From positions 1-49,615 of the forward strand of contig JAHFUP010000033.1 in assembly GCA_023265025.1 (NCBI GenBank): a stretch of 49,615 nucleotides of DNA, read 5' to 3'. The number at the start of each line of letters is the position of its first letter. The first letter of the stretch is position 1. The notes under the pieces were generated by a model that was not told the origin of the DNA, did not search any database, and was given only the letters and a program-made list of their open reading frames with translations. The position numbers were made by a program, and so were the translations under genes. This document shows positions 7,958 through 17,187 of this stretch, one piece after another. Source of the DNA: Acidimicrobiia bacterium (GTDB taxonomy: Bacteria; Actinomycetota; Acidimicrobiia; Acidimicrobiales; AC-14).

Positions 7958-9550
7958 ATGGAGAGCATCGAGACCGAGGTGCTGGTCGTCGGCGGAGGCG
8001 CGACCGGGCTGGGGGTGGCCCGCGACGCGGCGATGCGTGGCTTCGCCACCGTGCTCGTCGAGCGCAAGGACCTGGCCGAGGGGACCACCGGCCGCTACCA
8101 CGGGCTGCTTCACTCCGGTGGCCGGTACGCGGTGAAGGACCCGCGGGCGGCGAGGGAGTGCGCGGCCGAGAACGCCATCCTGCGCCGGGTGGCGGCCGAC
8201 TCCATCGAGGACACGGGCGGCCTGTTCGTGACCACGCCATGGGACGACGTCACCTTCGGCGACCGGTTCCTCGCGGGCTGCGCGGACACGGGTGTCGGCG
8301 TCGAGGAGATCGACGTGGCCGACGCGCTGCGCCGGGAGCCGGCGGTCAACGCCGGCATCCGCCGGGCGTTCCTGGTGGCCGACGCGTCGATGGACGCGTG
8401 GAAGCTGGTCTGGGCCTGCGCCCGATCGGCCGAGCAGCACGGGGCGCGCATCCTCACCTACCGGAGGGTCGTCGAGGTGCTGCGCGCCGCTGACACCGTC
8501 GCCGGTGTGGTCGTGGTCGACTCCCGCAGCGACGAGGAGATGACGATCCACGCCCGGATGACGGTGAACGCCACCGGCGCATGGGCAGGCCAGCTGGCGG
8601 CGCTGGCCGGTTGCCGGCCGGTCGAGGTCGTGCCGGGCAAGGGGATCATGATCGCCATGAACCACCGCATCGTGAACACCGTGGTGAACCGGTGCACCAT
8701 GCCCTCCGACGGCGACATCATCGTGCCGATCCGCACGGTGTCGGTCGTCGGCACGACCGACTCGCCGGTTGCCGACCCCGACCAGCTGGAGGTCACCCAG
8801 GCCGAGGTCGACCACATGCTCGACGAGGGGGAGAAGCTGGTGCCCGGCTTCCGCCACGCCCGGGCCCTGCGGGTGTGGGCCGGCGCCCGCCCGCTCTTCG
8901 GTGCCCGCCCGCCCGGTGATGACGATACGCGCGACATCACCCGGGCCCACGCCCTCATCGACCACGCCGAGCGTGACGGCATCGGAGGGTTCGTGACCAT
9001 CACCGGTGGCAAGGCCACGACGTTCCGGCTCATGGCCGAGGAGACGGTGGACCTGGTCTGCCGCGCCCTCGATGCCGGCGGTCCGCGGCCCTGTCGCACT
9101 GCCGTCGAGGCGTTACCCGATTCTGAGCCGGGGGCGTACTACTCGGTGGGATCGCGGCTGGCCCGCCGGGAGGCGCACCTCCTCGACGACCAACTGGTCT
9201 GTGAGTGCGAACTGGTGTCGCGCCAGACCCTCGAGGAGGCGGTCGAGCGCCGGCCGACGGCCAACCTCGACGACGTCCGCCGTGCGTTGCGGCTGGGGAT
9301 GGGGCCGTGCCAGGGCGGGTTCTGCACGTACCGGGCCACGGGGATCTTCCACCGCCTGGAGCGGCTCGACCAGGTCACGGCCAATACCGCCCTGCTCGAT
9401 TTCCTCCAGGAGCGGTGGAAGGGCGTCCATCCGATCCTGTACGGCGACCAGCTCCGCCAGGCCCGCCTGGACGACTGGATCTACCAGGGCCTGATGGACG
9501 TGGAGCACCTGCCGGCGGTGGCGGCCGCCGCGATCGGGTCCGTCGCATGA
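7958..9550 (+). CDS. glpA: Glycerol-3-phosphate dehydrogenase subunit A (anaerobic-type)
   Basis: A 530-residue FAD-dependent dehydrogenase oxidising glycerol-3-phosphate to dihydroxyacetone phosphate. The N-terminal FAD loop VVGGGATGLGVARDA is near residue 10. The GlpA-specific C-terminal cysteine domain is present, with CECELVSR and GMGPCQGGFCTYR forming a BFD-like [2Fe-2S]-type region that single-subunit GlpD lacks. The stop overlaps the glpB start (ATGA), so A and B are translationally coupled. ATG 7958 follows CGGAGGGT. Confidence 0.95.
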   Translation: MESIETEVLVVGGGATGLGVARDAAMRGFATVLVERKDLAEGTTGRYHGLLHSGGRYAVKDPRAARECAAENAILRRVAADSIEDTGGLFVTTPWDDVTFGDRFLAGCADTGVGVEEIDVADALRREPAVNAGIRRAFLVADASMDAWKLVWACARSAEQHGARILTYRRVVEVLRAADTVAGVVVVDSRSDEEMTIHARMTVNATGAWAGQLAALAGCRPVEVVPGKGIMIAMNHRIVNTVVNRCTMPSDGDIIVPIRTVSVVGTTDSPVADPDQLEVTQAEVDHMLDEGEKLVPGFRHARALRVWAGARPLFGARPPGDDDTRDITRAHALIDHAERDGIGGFVTITGGKATTFRLMAEETVDLVCRALDAGGPRPCRTAVEALPDSEPGAYYSVGSRLARREAHLLDDQLVCECELVSRQTLEEAVERRPTANLDDVRRALRLGMGPCQGGFCTYRATGIFHRLERLDQVTANTALLDFLQERWKGVHPILYGDQLRQARLDDWIYQGLMDVEHLPAVAAAAIGSVA

Positions 9551-10812
9551 GCGGGGAAGGCGAGATCGTCGTCATCGGCGTCGGCCTGGCCGGGCTGGTC
9601 GCCGCCCTCCGGCTGGCCGAGGGCGGCCGGCGGGTGCGGGTCCTGGCCAAGGGCGTCGGGTCGACCCACCTGAGCGGGGCGACGGTCGACGTCCTGGGCT
9701 ACGCGCCCTTCCGCGTCCGGTCCCCTGCCGCCACTCTTCCGGAGTTCGCGGTGGCCAACCCGCACCATCCCTACGCGCTGATGGGGACCGCGGTCGTCGA
9801 CGACGCCGTGACCTGGCTCAAGGGCCGCCTCTCCAACCCCCGCTACGTGGGCGACCTGCGCCGCAACTTCCTACTGCCCACCGCCCTCGGCGTGGCCAAG
9901 CCCACGGCCGTGGCGCCCCAGACCATGGCCGTCGGCGACCTCACCCACGGCGGGTGCTTCGTCATCGTCGGCCTCCCGGGGCTCAAGGACTTCTATCCCG
10001 CGCTGGTGGCTGGGAACCTGGGCTCGACCGTGGGCATCGCCGGCGAGGCGATCGAGGCGCGGGCCGTCGACGTCGACCTCACGTTGGACGGCCGAGTCGA
10101 CGTCGGCCCGTTGGCCTACGCCCGCCGGCTGGACGACCCCGCCTTCCGCGCCCAACTGGCGGCCCGCCTGCACGGCCGCCTCGGTGCCGACGATATGGTC
10201 GGGCTGCCCGCCGTCCTCGGTCTCACCGACGCCGAGCAGGCCTGGGAGGAGCTCGAGGCCCGGCTCGAACGGCCGGTCTTCGAGATCCCGACGTTGCCGC
10301 CGTCGGTACCCGGTGTGCGGCTGTACGGGGCCCTGTCGGGGGCGCTGCACCGCCTGGGCGTCAGCGTGACGATCGGTGGCGAGGTCCTCGGCGCCGAGAC
10401 GCACGGCGGCAGGGTCACCGGCGTCCACACCGAGACCGCCAACGGCGTCCGCTTCCATGCCGCCGCCGGCGTGGTCCTGGCCACCGGGGGGTGGGCGGCC
10501 GGCGGCCTCGAGATGGACAGCCACTGGGTGGTGCGGGAGCCGGTGTTGGGCCTGCCGGTGACCGGGATCCCCGGCGGTGGGAGGCGTTTCCTGCCCGGGT
10601 ACTTCGACCACCATCCCCTGGCCTCGACCGGGGTGGCCGTCGAGGGGTCGCTGCGGCCGGTCGACGGCGACGGGCGGGTCGTGTTCACCAACGTGCGAGT
10701 GGCCGGGGCCACCCTGGCCGGCGCCGAGCCGTGGAAGGAGAAGTCGGGCGACGGGCTGAGCCTGTCGACCGGCTACCACGCCGCCATGTCGATGCTGGCG
10801 GAGGAGGACTAA
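9547..10812 (+). CDS. glpB: Glycerol-3-phosphate dehydrogenase subunit B (anaerobic-type)
   Basis: A 421-residue flavoprotein subunit with an N-terminal dinucleotide loop (VVIGVGLAGLVAALRLAEGG) that departs slightly from GxGxxG at its first residues but keeps the fold, and a C-terminal VLATGGWAAGGL segment. In the GlpABC complex it binds flavin and links GlpA to the iron-sulfur subunit. It overlaps glpA by four bases and glpC by one base (TAATG). The family is recognised from order and pattern. Confidence 0.92.
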   Translation: MSGEGEIVVIGVGLAGLVAALRLAEGGRRVRVLAKGVGSTHLSGATVDVLGYAPFRVRSPAATLPEFAVANPHHPYALMGTAVVDDAVTWLKGRLSNPRYVGDLRRNFLLPTALGVAKPTAVAPQTMAVGDLTHGGCFVIVGLPGLKDFYPALVAGNLGSTVGIAGEAIEARAVDVDLTLDGRVDVGPLAYARRLDDPAFRAQLAARLHGRLGADDMVGLPAVLGLTDAEQAWEELEARLERPVFEIPTLPPSVPGVRLYGALSGALHRLGVSVTIGGEVLGAETHGGRVTGVHTETANGVRFHAAAGVVLATGGWAAGGLEMDSHWVVREPVLGLPVTGIPGGGRRFLPGYFDHHPLASTGVAVEGSLRPVDGDGRVVFTNVRVAGATLAGAEPWKEKSGDGLSLSTGYHAAMSMLAEED

Positions 10813-12032
10813 TGGAGGACCTCATCCGGGCGTCGCTCGACCATTGCATCAAGTGCACGATCTGCGAGACGGTGTGCCCGGTCGCCCAGGTCACGCCGTT
10901 GTTCCCGGGGCCGAAGTACGAGGGCCCGCAGGCCGAGCGCTTCCGCCTGCCCAGCGGCTCCGCCGACGCGTCGGTGGACTACTGCTCGGGCTGCGGCCTC
11001 TGCACGCAGGTGTGCCCGCAGGGCGTGAAGATCGCCGAGATCAACTCCCGCGCCCGCGCCCACTTCAAGGCGCAGAAGGGCGTTTCCGTCCGTGACCGGA
11101 TCCTGGCCCGACCGGGTCTCACCGGGCGCCTCGGCACGCCGGTCGCACCGCTGGCCAACCGGGTGATGGCCAACGGGACCGCCCGCCGGCTGATGGAGAA
11201 GGCGGTCGGGGTCCACCACGCCGCCCCGGTGCCCGTCTATGCCGGGCACAGCTTCCAGCGGTGGGCGCGCCACCACGAGCGGCACGCGTCGCCCCGGCTC
11301 GACGGCCGGTCGGTCGTGTACTTCCACGGCTGCAGCGTGAACTGGTTCGAGCCCGACCTCGGGCGCATGGTCGTCGCCGTCCTGGAGCACAACGGTGTCG
11401 AGGTGAAGATGCCGCGGCAGGACTGTTGTGGGCTGCCGCTGCAGTCGAACGGGCTGTTCGACGCCGCCCGCCGGGCCCTGGGGCGCCTGGCCCGGGATCT
11501 CTCTGCCGGTAGCGCAGGCCATGCTGTGGTCGCCAGCTCGACGAGTTGCGGCGTCATGCTGAAGCGCGAGGGCCGGGAGATCCTGGGGCTCGACGACGAC
11601 GAGACCCTGCGCGCCGTAGGGGCGCGGACGTTCGACGTCTGCGAGTACCTGCTCGACCTGCACGGCCAGGGCCTGCTGGACACCGGCTTCCGCCCGCTGC
11701 CGCTCACGGTCATCTATCACGCCGCCTGCCAGCAGCGGGGCCACTCCATGGGGACGCCGGCGCTGGAACTTCTCCGCCTCGTGCCGGAGCTGGAGGTCAT
11801 CCGGAGCGAGGCCGACTGCTGCGGCATGGCCGGCACCTACGGTCTCAAGAAGGAGAAGTACGACATCGGCATGGCCGTCGGCGAGCGGCTGTTCGAGCAG
11901 GTCCGCCGGGTCGGGCCGGACGCGGTGGCCTGCGACGGTGAGACCTGCCGGTGGCAGATCACCAAAGCCACCGGCCGGGCGTCGGTCCATCCCGTGGAGC
12001 TGCTCTTCCGGGCGTACGGCCTGGAGCTCTGA
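10812..12032 (+). CDS. glpC: Glycerol-3-phosphate dehydrogenase subunit C (iron-sulfur, membrane anchor)
   Basis: A 406-residue electron-transfer subunit. Two four-cysteine ferredoxin-type clusters are visible: CIKCTICETVCP (C12, C15, C18, C22) and CSGCGLCTQVCPQG. Two CCG domains follow, marked by DCCGLPLQSNG and DCCGMAGTYG, as in heterodisulfide-reductase-like subunits. It passes electrons from GlpAB to the quinone pool. dhaM begins eight bases after its stop. Confidence 0.95.
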   Translation: MEDLIRASLDHCIKCTICETVCPVAQVTPLFPGPKYEGPQAERFRLPSGSADASVDYCSGCGLCTQVCPQGVKIAEINSRARAHFKAQKGVSVRDRILARPGLTGRLGTPVAPLANRVMANGTARRLMEKAVGVHHAAPVPVYAGHSFQRWARHHERHASPRLDGRSVVYFHGCSVNWFEPDLGRMVVAVLEHNGVEVKMPRQDCCGLPLQSNGLFDAARRALGRLARDLSAGSAGHAVVASSTSCGVMLKREGREILGLDDDETLRAVGARTFDVCEYLLDLHGQGLLDTGFRPLPLTVIYHAACQQRGHSMGTPALELLRLVPELEVIRSEADCCGMAGTYGLKKEKYDIGMAVGERLFEQVRRVGPDAVACDGETCRWQITKATGRASVHPVELLFRAYGLEL

Positions 12033-12039
12033 GCCGGAG

Positions 12040-14502
12040 TTGGTAGGAATCGTCATCGTCTCCCACAGCGCCGGCCTGGCCAGGGGCGTGGCCGAGCTGG
12101 CCCGGGAGATGGGGGGCCCGGACGTCTGCATCGAGGTGGCGGCCGGGATGGCCGATGGCGGCGGCCTGGGGACGGACGCGCTGGCGGTCATGGGGGCGAT
12201 CGAAGCCGCATTCTCGCCCGACGGGGTGCTCGTGCTCATGGACCTGGGCAGCGCGGTGCTGAGCGCCGAGACCGCGGTGGAGATGCTCGACCCCGCGGTG
12301 GCAGCCGTCGTGCGCCTCTCGGAGGCGCCGCTGGTCGAGGGGGCGGTCGGTGCGGCCACCGCGGCCCGCCTCGGGCTCAGCCTGGACGAGGTCGCCGCCG
12401 AGGCCGCCGGCGGGCTGGCGGGCAAGCGCGAGCACCTGGGTGCGCCGCCGGCGGCGCCGGTGGTGCCGGTCGCGCCGCCGATCGGGGAGGAGGTGCGGAT
12501 CGTCGTGGGGAACCGGCTGGGGCTGCACGCCCGCCCCGCGGCGCGGTTTGTCGCCACTGCGGGCCGGTTCGACGCGGTGGTCACCGTCGACAACGCCACG
12601 ACCGGCCGGGGGCCGGCGTCGGGCCGGAGCCTCAGCGGGCTGGCCACCCTGGGGGTGGGTCGGGGCGACGAGATCGTCGTGCGGGCGTCGGGACCGGAGG
12701 CGGCCGCCGCGCTGGACGCGCTTGTCGCGCTCGCCGCCGACGACTTCGGCGATCGGCCGGCGGCGACGGACGCCCCGGTCCCGGAGTCCCGGGTGGCCGG
12801 CGCCGGCTTCGTCGGCCTGCCGGCGTCTCCCGGCATCGCGCTGGGGCCGGCTCGCCACGTGCGGCCCATCGTCCCCGAGGTGCCCCTCGGGCCGGTGACC
12901 GATCCGTCCACGGCCTGGGAGGACCTGGAGGCAGCGCTGGTCGCGGCCCGGGCGGACATCGGCGCGGCCCGGGCCGCGGCGGCAGCCGCCGCCGGCGAGC
13001 AGGAGGCGGCCATCTTCGACGCCCACCTGCTGCTCCTCGAGGACGAGGCCCTGCTGGGGCCGGCCCGCGTGGCCGTGTTTGATCGGGGCGTCAACGCGGC
13101 GCGGGCCTGGCGCGCCTCGGTCGACGAGGTCGCCGGGTCGTACCGTCAGCTCGCGGACCCGTACCTGCAGGCCCGGGCGGGCGACGTCGAGGAGGTGGGC
13201 AACCGGGTGCTGGTGCGCCTGCTGCGCCGCGCTGGCGGTTCCGTGTCGCTCGACGCCGCCGGCGTGGTGGTGATGGACGAGGCGATGGCCGGCGACCTCA
13301 TCGAGCTCGACCCGGCGCTCGTGACCGGACTGGCCACCGCCGGCGGCGGGCCCCTCGGCCACGGGGCCATCCTCGCCCGCGCCATCGGCATCCCCGCCGT
13401 CGTCGGGTTGGGTCCCGGGGTGCTGGCTGTCGCCGAGGGCACGCCCCTGGCGGTCGACGGCGACACGGGGGCGGTCTACGTCGACCCGCCGGCCGACCTC
13501 GTCGCGCAACTGGAGGCCCGGAAGGCCGACGACAGCCGCCGCCGGTCGAGCGCCCTCGCCGTCGCCGCCTCGCCGGCGGTGACCCGCGACGGTCGCCGCA
13601 TCCTCGTCGAGGCCAACGCCGGCTCGGCCCACGAGGCGGCGGCCATCGTGGCCGGCGGGGCCGACGGGGTCGGCCTCCTGCGCACCGAGTTCCTGTTCCT
13701 CGACCGGGACACCCCACCGGACGAAGACGAGCAGTACCGGGCCTACCTGGAGCTGGCCGCCGGCCTCGGCGGCCGGCCGGTGGTCGTCCGGACGCTCGAC
13801 GCCGGCGCCGACAAGCCGGCGGCCTGGCTGCCGGGCGGCCAGGGAGCCGAGGCCAACCCGGCCCTCGGACTACGGGGGTTGCGGCTGGGGCTGTCGCGTC
13901 CCGACGTGCTGCTCGTGCAGCTCCGAGCCGTCCTCCGGGTGGCGGCCGCCCACCCGGTACGGGTGATGTTCCCCATGGTCACCACCGTCGAGGAGGTCCA
14001 CCAGGCCAAGGCCCTGCTCGCCGTGGCCCGCGTCGATCTTGTCGTCCGGGGCGTCGACGTGCCGGCGCACCTCCCGCTCGGGATCATGGTGGAGGTGCCG
14101 GCCGCCGCCCTCCGCATCCGGCACCTGGCCCCGGAGGTGGACTTCTTCTCGATCGGCACGAACGACCTGACCCAGTACGCCCTGGCCGTGGACCGGGGCA
14201 ACAGCGCGGTCGCCGGCCTGGGCGACGGGCTGGACCCGGCTGTCCTCGCACTGGTCGACGCCGTGGTGCGTGGCGCCGGCGACCGGCCGGTGGCCGTGTG
14301 CGGGGCCCTCGCCGCCGACCTCCGCGCCGTCCCGATCCTCGTCGGCCTCGGGGTGACCGAGCTGTCGGTGCCGCCGTCCGCCGTCGCCGGCGTCAAGCAG
14401 ACGGTCCGGGAGGTCGACGTCGCGTCCGCCTGGAGTCTGGCCCAGCGCCTCCTGGCCCTTGACTCGGCCGCCGCCGTGCGCCGGGCCCTGGAGGACCGGT
14501 GA
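12040..14502 (+). CDS. dhaM: DhaM-HPr-Enzyme I fusion, phosphoryl donor of dihydroxyacetone kinase
   Basis: An 820-residue fusion. Residues 1-130 are the EIIA-Man-like DhaM domain with its phospho-His in IVSHSAG (H9). Residues about 148-235 are an HPr domain with LGLHARPAARF (H163). From about 255 onward is Enzyme I, including the phospho-His region GGGPLGHGAILAR (H441) and the PEP-binding part with FFSIGTNDLTQYALA and VCGALAAD (C754). Enzyme I appears complete, whereas E. coli DhaM carries only its N-terminal part, so this protein could take phosphate directly from PEP. The start TTG 12040 is inferred from domain length; upstream in-frame sequence lies inside glpC. Confidence 0.93.
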   Translation: MVGIVIVSHSAGLARGVAELAREMGGPDVCIEVAAGMADGGGLGTDALAVMGAIEAAFSPDGVLVLMDLGSAVLSAETAVEMLDPAVAAVVRLSEAPLVEGAVGAATAARLGLSLDEVAAEAAGGLAGKREHLGAPPAAPVVPVAPPIGEEVRIVVGNRLGLHARPAARFVATAGRFDAVVTVDNATTGRGPASGRSLSGLATLGVGRGDEIVVRASGPEAAAALDALVALAADDFGDRPAATDAPVPESRVAGAGFVGLPASPGIALGPARHVRPIVPEVPLGPVTDPSTAWEDLEAALVAARADIGAARAAAAAAAGEQEAAIFDAHLLLLEDEALLGPARVAVFDRGVNAARAWRASVDEVAGSYRQLADPYLQARAGDVEEVGNRVLVRLLRRAGGSVSLDAAGVVVMDEAMAGDLIELDPALVTGLATAGGGPLGHGAILARAIGIPAVVGLGPGVLAVAEGTPLAVDGDTGAVYVDPPADLVAQLEARKADDSRRRSSALAVAASPAVTRDGRRILVEANAGSAHEAAAIVAGGADGVGLLRTEFLFLDRDTPPDEDEQYRAYLELAAGLGGRPVVVRTLDAGADKPAAWLPGGQGAEANPALGLRGLRLGLSRPDVLLVQLRAVLRVAAAHPVRVMFPMVTTVEEVHQAKALLAVARVDLVVRGVDVPAHLPLGIMVEVPAAALRIRHLAPEVDFFSIGTNDLTQYALAVDRGNSAVAGLGDGLDPAVLALVDAVVRGAGDRPVAVCGALAADLRAVPILVGLGVTELSVPPSAVAGVKQTVREVDVASAWSLAQRLLALDSAAAVRRALEDR

Positions 14503-15056
14503 ACCGGGTCACCGGCCTCAGCGCCCTGCGCATCGCGCTCGTCGCCCCGATCATGGCGCTGGTGCTGGCCGGGCCGCGGACCGAGCACGCCTACGCCGGC
14601 GCCGCCGCGCTGTTCGCCGTCGCCGCGCTCACCGATTTCCTCGACGGCTACCTCGCCCGGCGCTGGCGGGTGACAACCGCCCTCGGCTCGTTCCTGGACA
14701 CGACGGCCGACAAGGTGCTGGTCGCCGGTTCGTTGATCGCCCTGGTGTCGGTGGGGCGGGCCTCGCCGTGGCTGGCCGGGCTGATCGTGTGCCGGGAGCT
14801 GGCCGTCCTCGCCCTGCGGGGCGTGGTGGCCGCCGGCGGGACGGTCATGGCCCCCTCCTTCTGGGGGAAGCTCAAGGCCAACGTGCAGTTCGCCGCCGTA
14901 CTCCTGGCCATGGTGCGGGTCGACTCGCGCTGGGCCGGTCGGCACCCCGACGAGTGGCTCCTTGCCGCGGCCGCCGTTCTGGCGGTGGTGTCGGGCGCGC
15001 AGTACTTCGCCCGGTTTCCTTCAGCCGCGCCGGCGCCTAGCGGACGATCGACCTGA
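14499..15056 (+). CDS. pgsA: CDP-alcohol phosphatidyltransferase, likely PgsA
   Basis: A 185-residue membrane enzyme with the full CDP-alcohol motif (DG-x2-AR-x8-G-x3-D-x3-D) in FLDGYLARR...LGSFLDTTADK near residues 47-70 and about four to five hydrophobic segments. The best match is phosphatidylglycerophosphate synthase, which joins glycerol-3-phosphate to CDP-diacylglycerol; a related head-group specificity is possible. GTG 14499 overlaps the dhaM stop (GTGA), tying it to the glycerol operon that makes or consumes its substrate. Its 3' end overlaps the convergent gene by 20 bp. Confidence 0.85.
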   Translation: MNRVTGLSALRIALVAPIMALVLAGPRTEHAYAGAAALFAVAALTDFLDGYLARRWRVTTALGSFLDTTADKVLVAGSLIALVSVGRASPWLAGLIVCRELAVLALRGVVAAGGTVMAPSFWGKLKANVQFAAVLLAMVRVDSRWAGRHPDEWLLAAAAVLAVVSGAQYFARFPSAAPAPSGRST

Positions 15057-15576
15057 TGGCCCGGGTCAATGCGAGGACGGGACTGAAGACCCCCTGGCGG
15101 TTGCCCACGATCTCGACGGGGACGGCGTACGCCGACAAGGCGTCCAGCACGCCCGGATCCCGGTTGATCACGCCCTCGAACACGCACAGCCGGTCGGGGT
15201 AGGCGAACTCGGCCCGGTACCCGTGCTGGCCGGGGATGACCTTCCCCCACAGGGAGACCTGACCGACGACCATCCGGTTGAGGCCGAACAGCATCTGGCC
15301 CCGCAGCGCACCCAGGCTGCGGGCCGCGTACAGGCCGCAGGTGCAGCCTTCGGCGGGGGCGGGGTGGGGGTCGACGCTGAAGCCGCTGACCATCCGGTAG
15401 CGCCAGTCGGTGCGGTCGACATCGTCGAACCGGCAACGGGCGCGCAGGGCCTGGCCGGGCTCCCACCGCTGGTGGCGGCCGGTGAGGGACCGGAGGAGGC
15501 CGTCGGCCCCGCCCAGGCGCCAGTACCGCCAGGCCACGATGGGCGTGACCGAGTCGGGGACGGTGAAGTCGGTCAC
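15037..15576 (-). CDS. Conserved hypothetical protein with CxCGLYAA motif
   Basis: A 179-residue soluble protein I cannot name. It has a Trp-rich N-terminal part (AWRYWRLGG), a CTCGLYAARSL motif near the middle, then VVGQVSLWGKVI and YRAEFAYPDRL. The same combination of a cysteine-containing GLYAA/GIYAA turn and a VxLWGxV strand recurs in actinobacterial hypotheticals known to me only as uncharacterised. GTG 15576 overlaps the stop of the small gene upstream (GTGA), which indicates translational coupling. Confidence 0.7.
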   Translation of the reverse strand: MTDFTVPDSVTPIVAWRYWRLGGADGLLRSLTGRHQRWEPGQALRARCRFDDVDRTDWRYRMVSGFSVDPHPAPAEGCTCGLYAARSLGALRGQMLFGLNRMVVGQVSLWGKVIPGQHGYRAEFAYPDRLCVFEGVINRDPGVLDALSAYAVPVEIVGNRQGVFSPVLALTRAIRSIVR

Positions 15577-15698
15577 CCCACCCGAGCCGTTCGCACCGGC
15601 TCGCGCTCGGGAATCGGCGCCGGCTCGACCGCCGGTCTCCGGACCGGATCCTGCGCCGGCTCGACGACGATCGCTGGTTCTTCCCTACCGATTCTCAT
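15573..15698 (-). CDS. Small Pro/Glu-rich protein, coupled to downstream gene
   Basis: A 41-codon reading frame starting MRIGREEPAIVVEPA and continuing as a Pro/Glu/Val-rich, disordered-looking peptide with repeated VEPA units. The ATG at 15698 follows AGAGAGGAAGCA, a good ribosome site, and its TGA overlaps the GTG of the next gene. Site, coupling and biased composition argue for a real gene. No function is evident; it may act with the CxCGLYAA protein. Confidence 0.6.
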   Translation of the reverse strand: MRIGREEPAIVVEPAQDPVRRPAVEPAPIPEREPVRTARVG

Positions 15699-15721
15699 TG
15701 CTTCCTCTCTGCGTGCTTCGG

Positions 15722-15768
15722 ATGATGGTACCGGTGGTACCCAAGACGGGGACAGCTGCCACCATCAT
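15722..15768. promoter_or_regulatory. Imperfect inverted repeat in a divergent promoter region
   Basis: ATGATGGT (15722-15729) is mirrored by ACCATCAT (15761-15768), enclosing a GGTACC-GGT-GGTACC palindrome at about 15727-15741. It lies between the small reverse gene and the forward histidine kinase gene, so it is placed to be a shared operator. TACGAT at 15785 is a possible -10 for the kinase, without a clear -35. Confidence 0.4.
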
Positions 15769-15822
15769 TTCCGTAGATGCTCGGTACGATGGGAGAAATA
15801 CCTGAGAAGGGAGGTCACCCAG

Positions 15823-17187
15823 GTGTCGCCTGACGGAAGGCGGGCACGGAGGCGGCCTTCTGCGGCGGTGGCGCGGGTGGCGCACCCTTCCGACTCCGCC
15901 GCGCCCTGGCCGGCGCTGCGCGCCGTCGCCGCCGAGCGCCGCCTGCCCGCGCCGCCGAACGGGGAATCCGAAGCCTTGGCCGCCCAGCAGGCGGCGGTGG
16001 TCGAGCTCGGCCGGCAGGCCCTGTCCCGAAGCGACGTCGGCGGACTCATGGCCGACGCCGTCGTCGCGGTGGCGGGCGGCCTGGGCGACGGATACGTCGG
16101 CGTCTTCGAGCTTCTCCCGGGGCGCGAGGAGCTGGCACTGCGGGCCGGCGCCGGGTGGCCCGACGGATTGGTCGGCACCGCCCGGGTACCGGCGGGCACC
16201 GGGTCGCACGCCGGCTACACGCTGCTCGCCGGCGCCCCGGTGACCGTCGCCGACCTGCCCCGGGAGGACCGCTTCACGCCCTCTTCGCTCCTCCTCGGGC
16301 TCGGCGTGGTGAGCGGCGCCGGCGTGGTTATCGGTGCCGGCGGTGCCCGCTGGGGTGTCCTCTCCGCCCATTCGTCGACGGCCCGCGCCTTCACCGCCGG
16401 CGACGTCGACTTCCTCCAATCGGTGGCCAACGTGCTGGCGCTGGCCGTGGAGCTCCGGCGGCAGGACGGGCTCGTGGCCGCCGGACGCCTGGCTGCGGGC
16501 GTCGCCCACGACTTCAACAACGTGGTGACCGTCATCAACCTCTGCGCCCATCTCCTGGAGTCCCAGCCGGGGCTGGACGACGCCGGCCGGGAGCAGCTCG
16601 GGCACATCCGGCGCGAGACGGAGCGGGCGGCGTCGCTGGTGTGGCAGGTCCTCGACGTCGCCCAGCGAGGTCCGATACGGCGGGTGGCCGTCGACCTCGA
16701 CCGCTTCTTCGCCGACATCCTCCCCGTGTTGCGTCGCACGCAGCCGCCTGCGGTGCCGATCCTCTTCCGCACCGACGGCCGCGCCCACGCGGTGATGGGC
16801 GACGCCGGGCGCCTCGAGCAGGTCATGTCCAACCTGGCCACGAACGCCCTCGGCGCCATCGCCACCGTGGGGCGGATCGACGTCGTCGTGACCCGCCGTG
16901 ACGACGGGCCGGCGGGAGTCGGCCCCGGGCCGTGGGTCTGCATCGCGTTCTCCGACACAGGTGCCGGCATCCCGCCGGAGGTGCTCCCGCGGATCTTCGA
17001 GCCGTTCTTCTCGACCAAGCCGCCGGGACACGGCACCGGCCTCGGGCTGGCGCAGGTCGCCGGCCTCGTCGCCCAGCACGACGGGCACGTCCGGGTCTCC
17101 AGCACACCCGGGCGGGGCACGACCGTGACGATCTGGCTCCCGGCGGCGCCGGCCGGCGCTAGCGCGGCGGCGTCGGCCGGACCATGA
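15823..17187 (+). CDS. GAF-domain sensor histidine kinase
   Basis: A 454-residue cytoplasmic kinase. Residues about 50-205 form a GAF-type sensor domain. The dimerisation/phospho-acceptor helix contains GVAHDFNNVVTVI with His229, the HDFNN type often seen in hybrid or PAS-linked kinases. The HATPase domain shows NLATNALGAI, FSDTGAGIPP, IFEPFFSTK and GTGLGLAQVAG. No transmembrane segment is seen. GTG 15823 follows AAGGGAGGTCACCCAG. No response regulator is adjacent, and the 3' end overlaps the convergent acetyltransferase by 29 bp. Confidence 0.9.
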   Translation: MSPDGRRARRRPSAAVARVAHPSDSAAPWPALRAVAAERRLPAPPNGESEALAAQQAAVVELGRQALSRSDVGGLMADAVVAVAGGLGDGYVGVFELLPGREELALRAGAGWPDGLVGTARVPAGTGSHAGYTLLAGAPVTVADLPREDRFTPSSLLLGLGVVSGAGVVIGAGGARWGVLSAHSSTARAFTAGDVDFLQSVANVLALAVELRRQDGLVAAGRLAAGVAHDFNNVVTVINLCAHLLESQPGLDDAGREQLGHIRRETERAASLVWQVLDVAQRGPIRRVAVDLDRFFADILPVLRRTQPPAVPILFRTDGRAHAVMGDAGRLEQVMSNLATNALGAIATVGRIDVVVTRRDDGPAGVGPGPWVCIAFSDTGAGIPPEVLPRIFEPFFSTKPPGHGTGLGLAQVAGLVAQHDGHVRVSSTPGRGTTVTIWLPAAPAGASAAASAGP

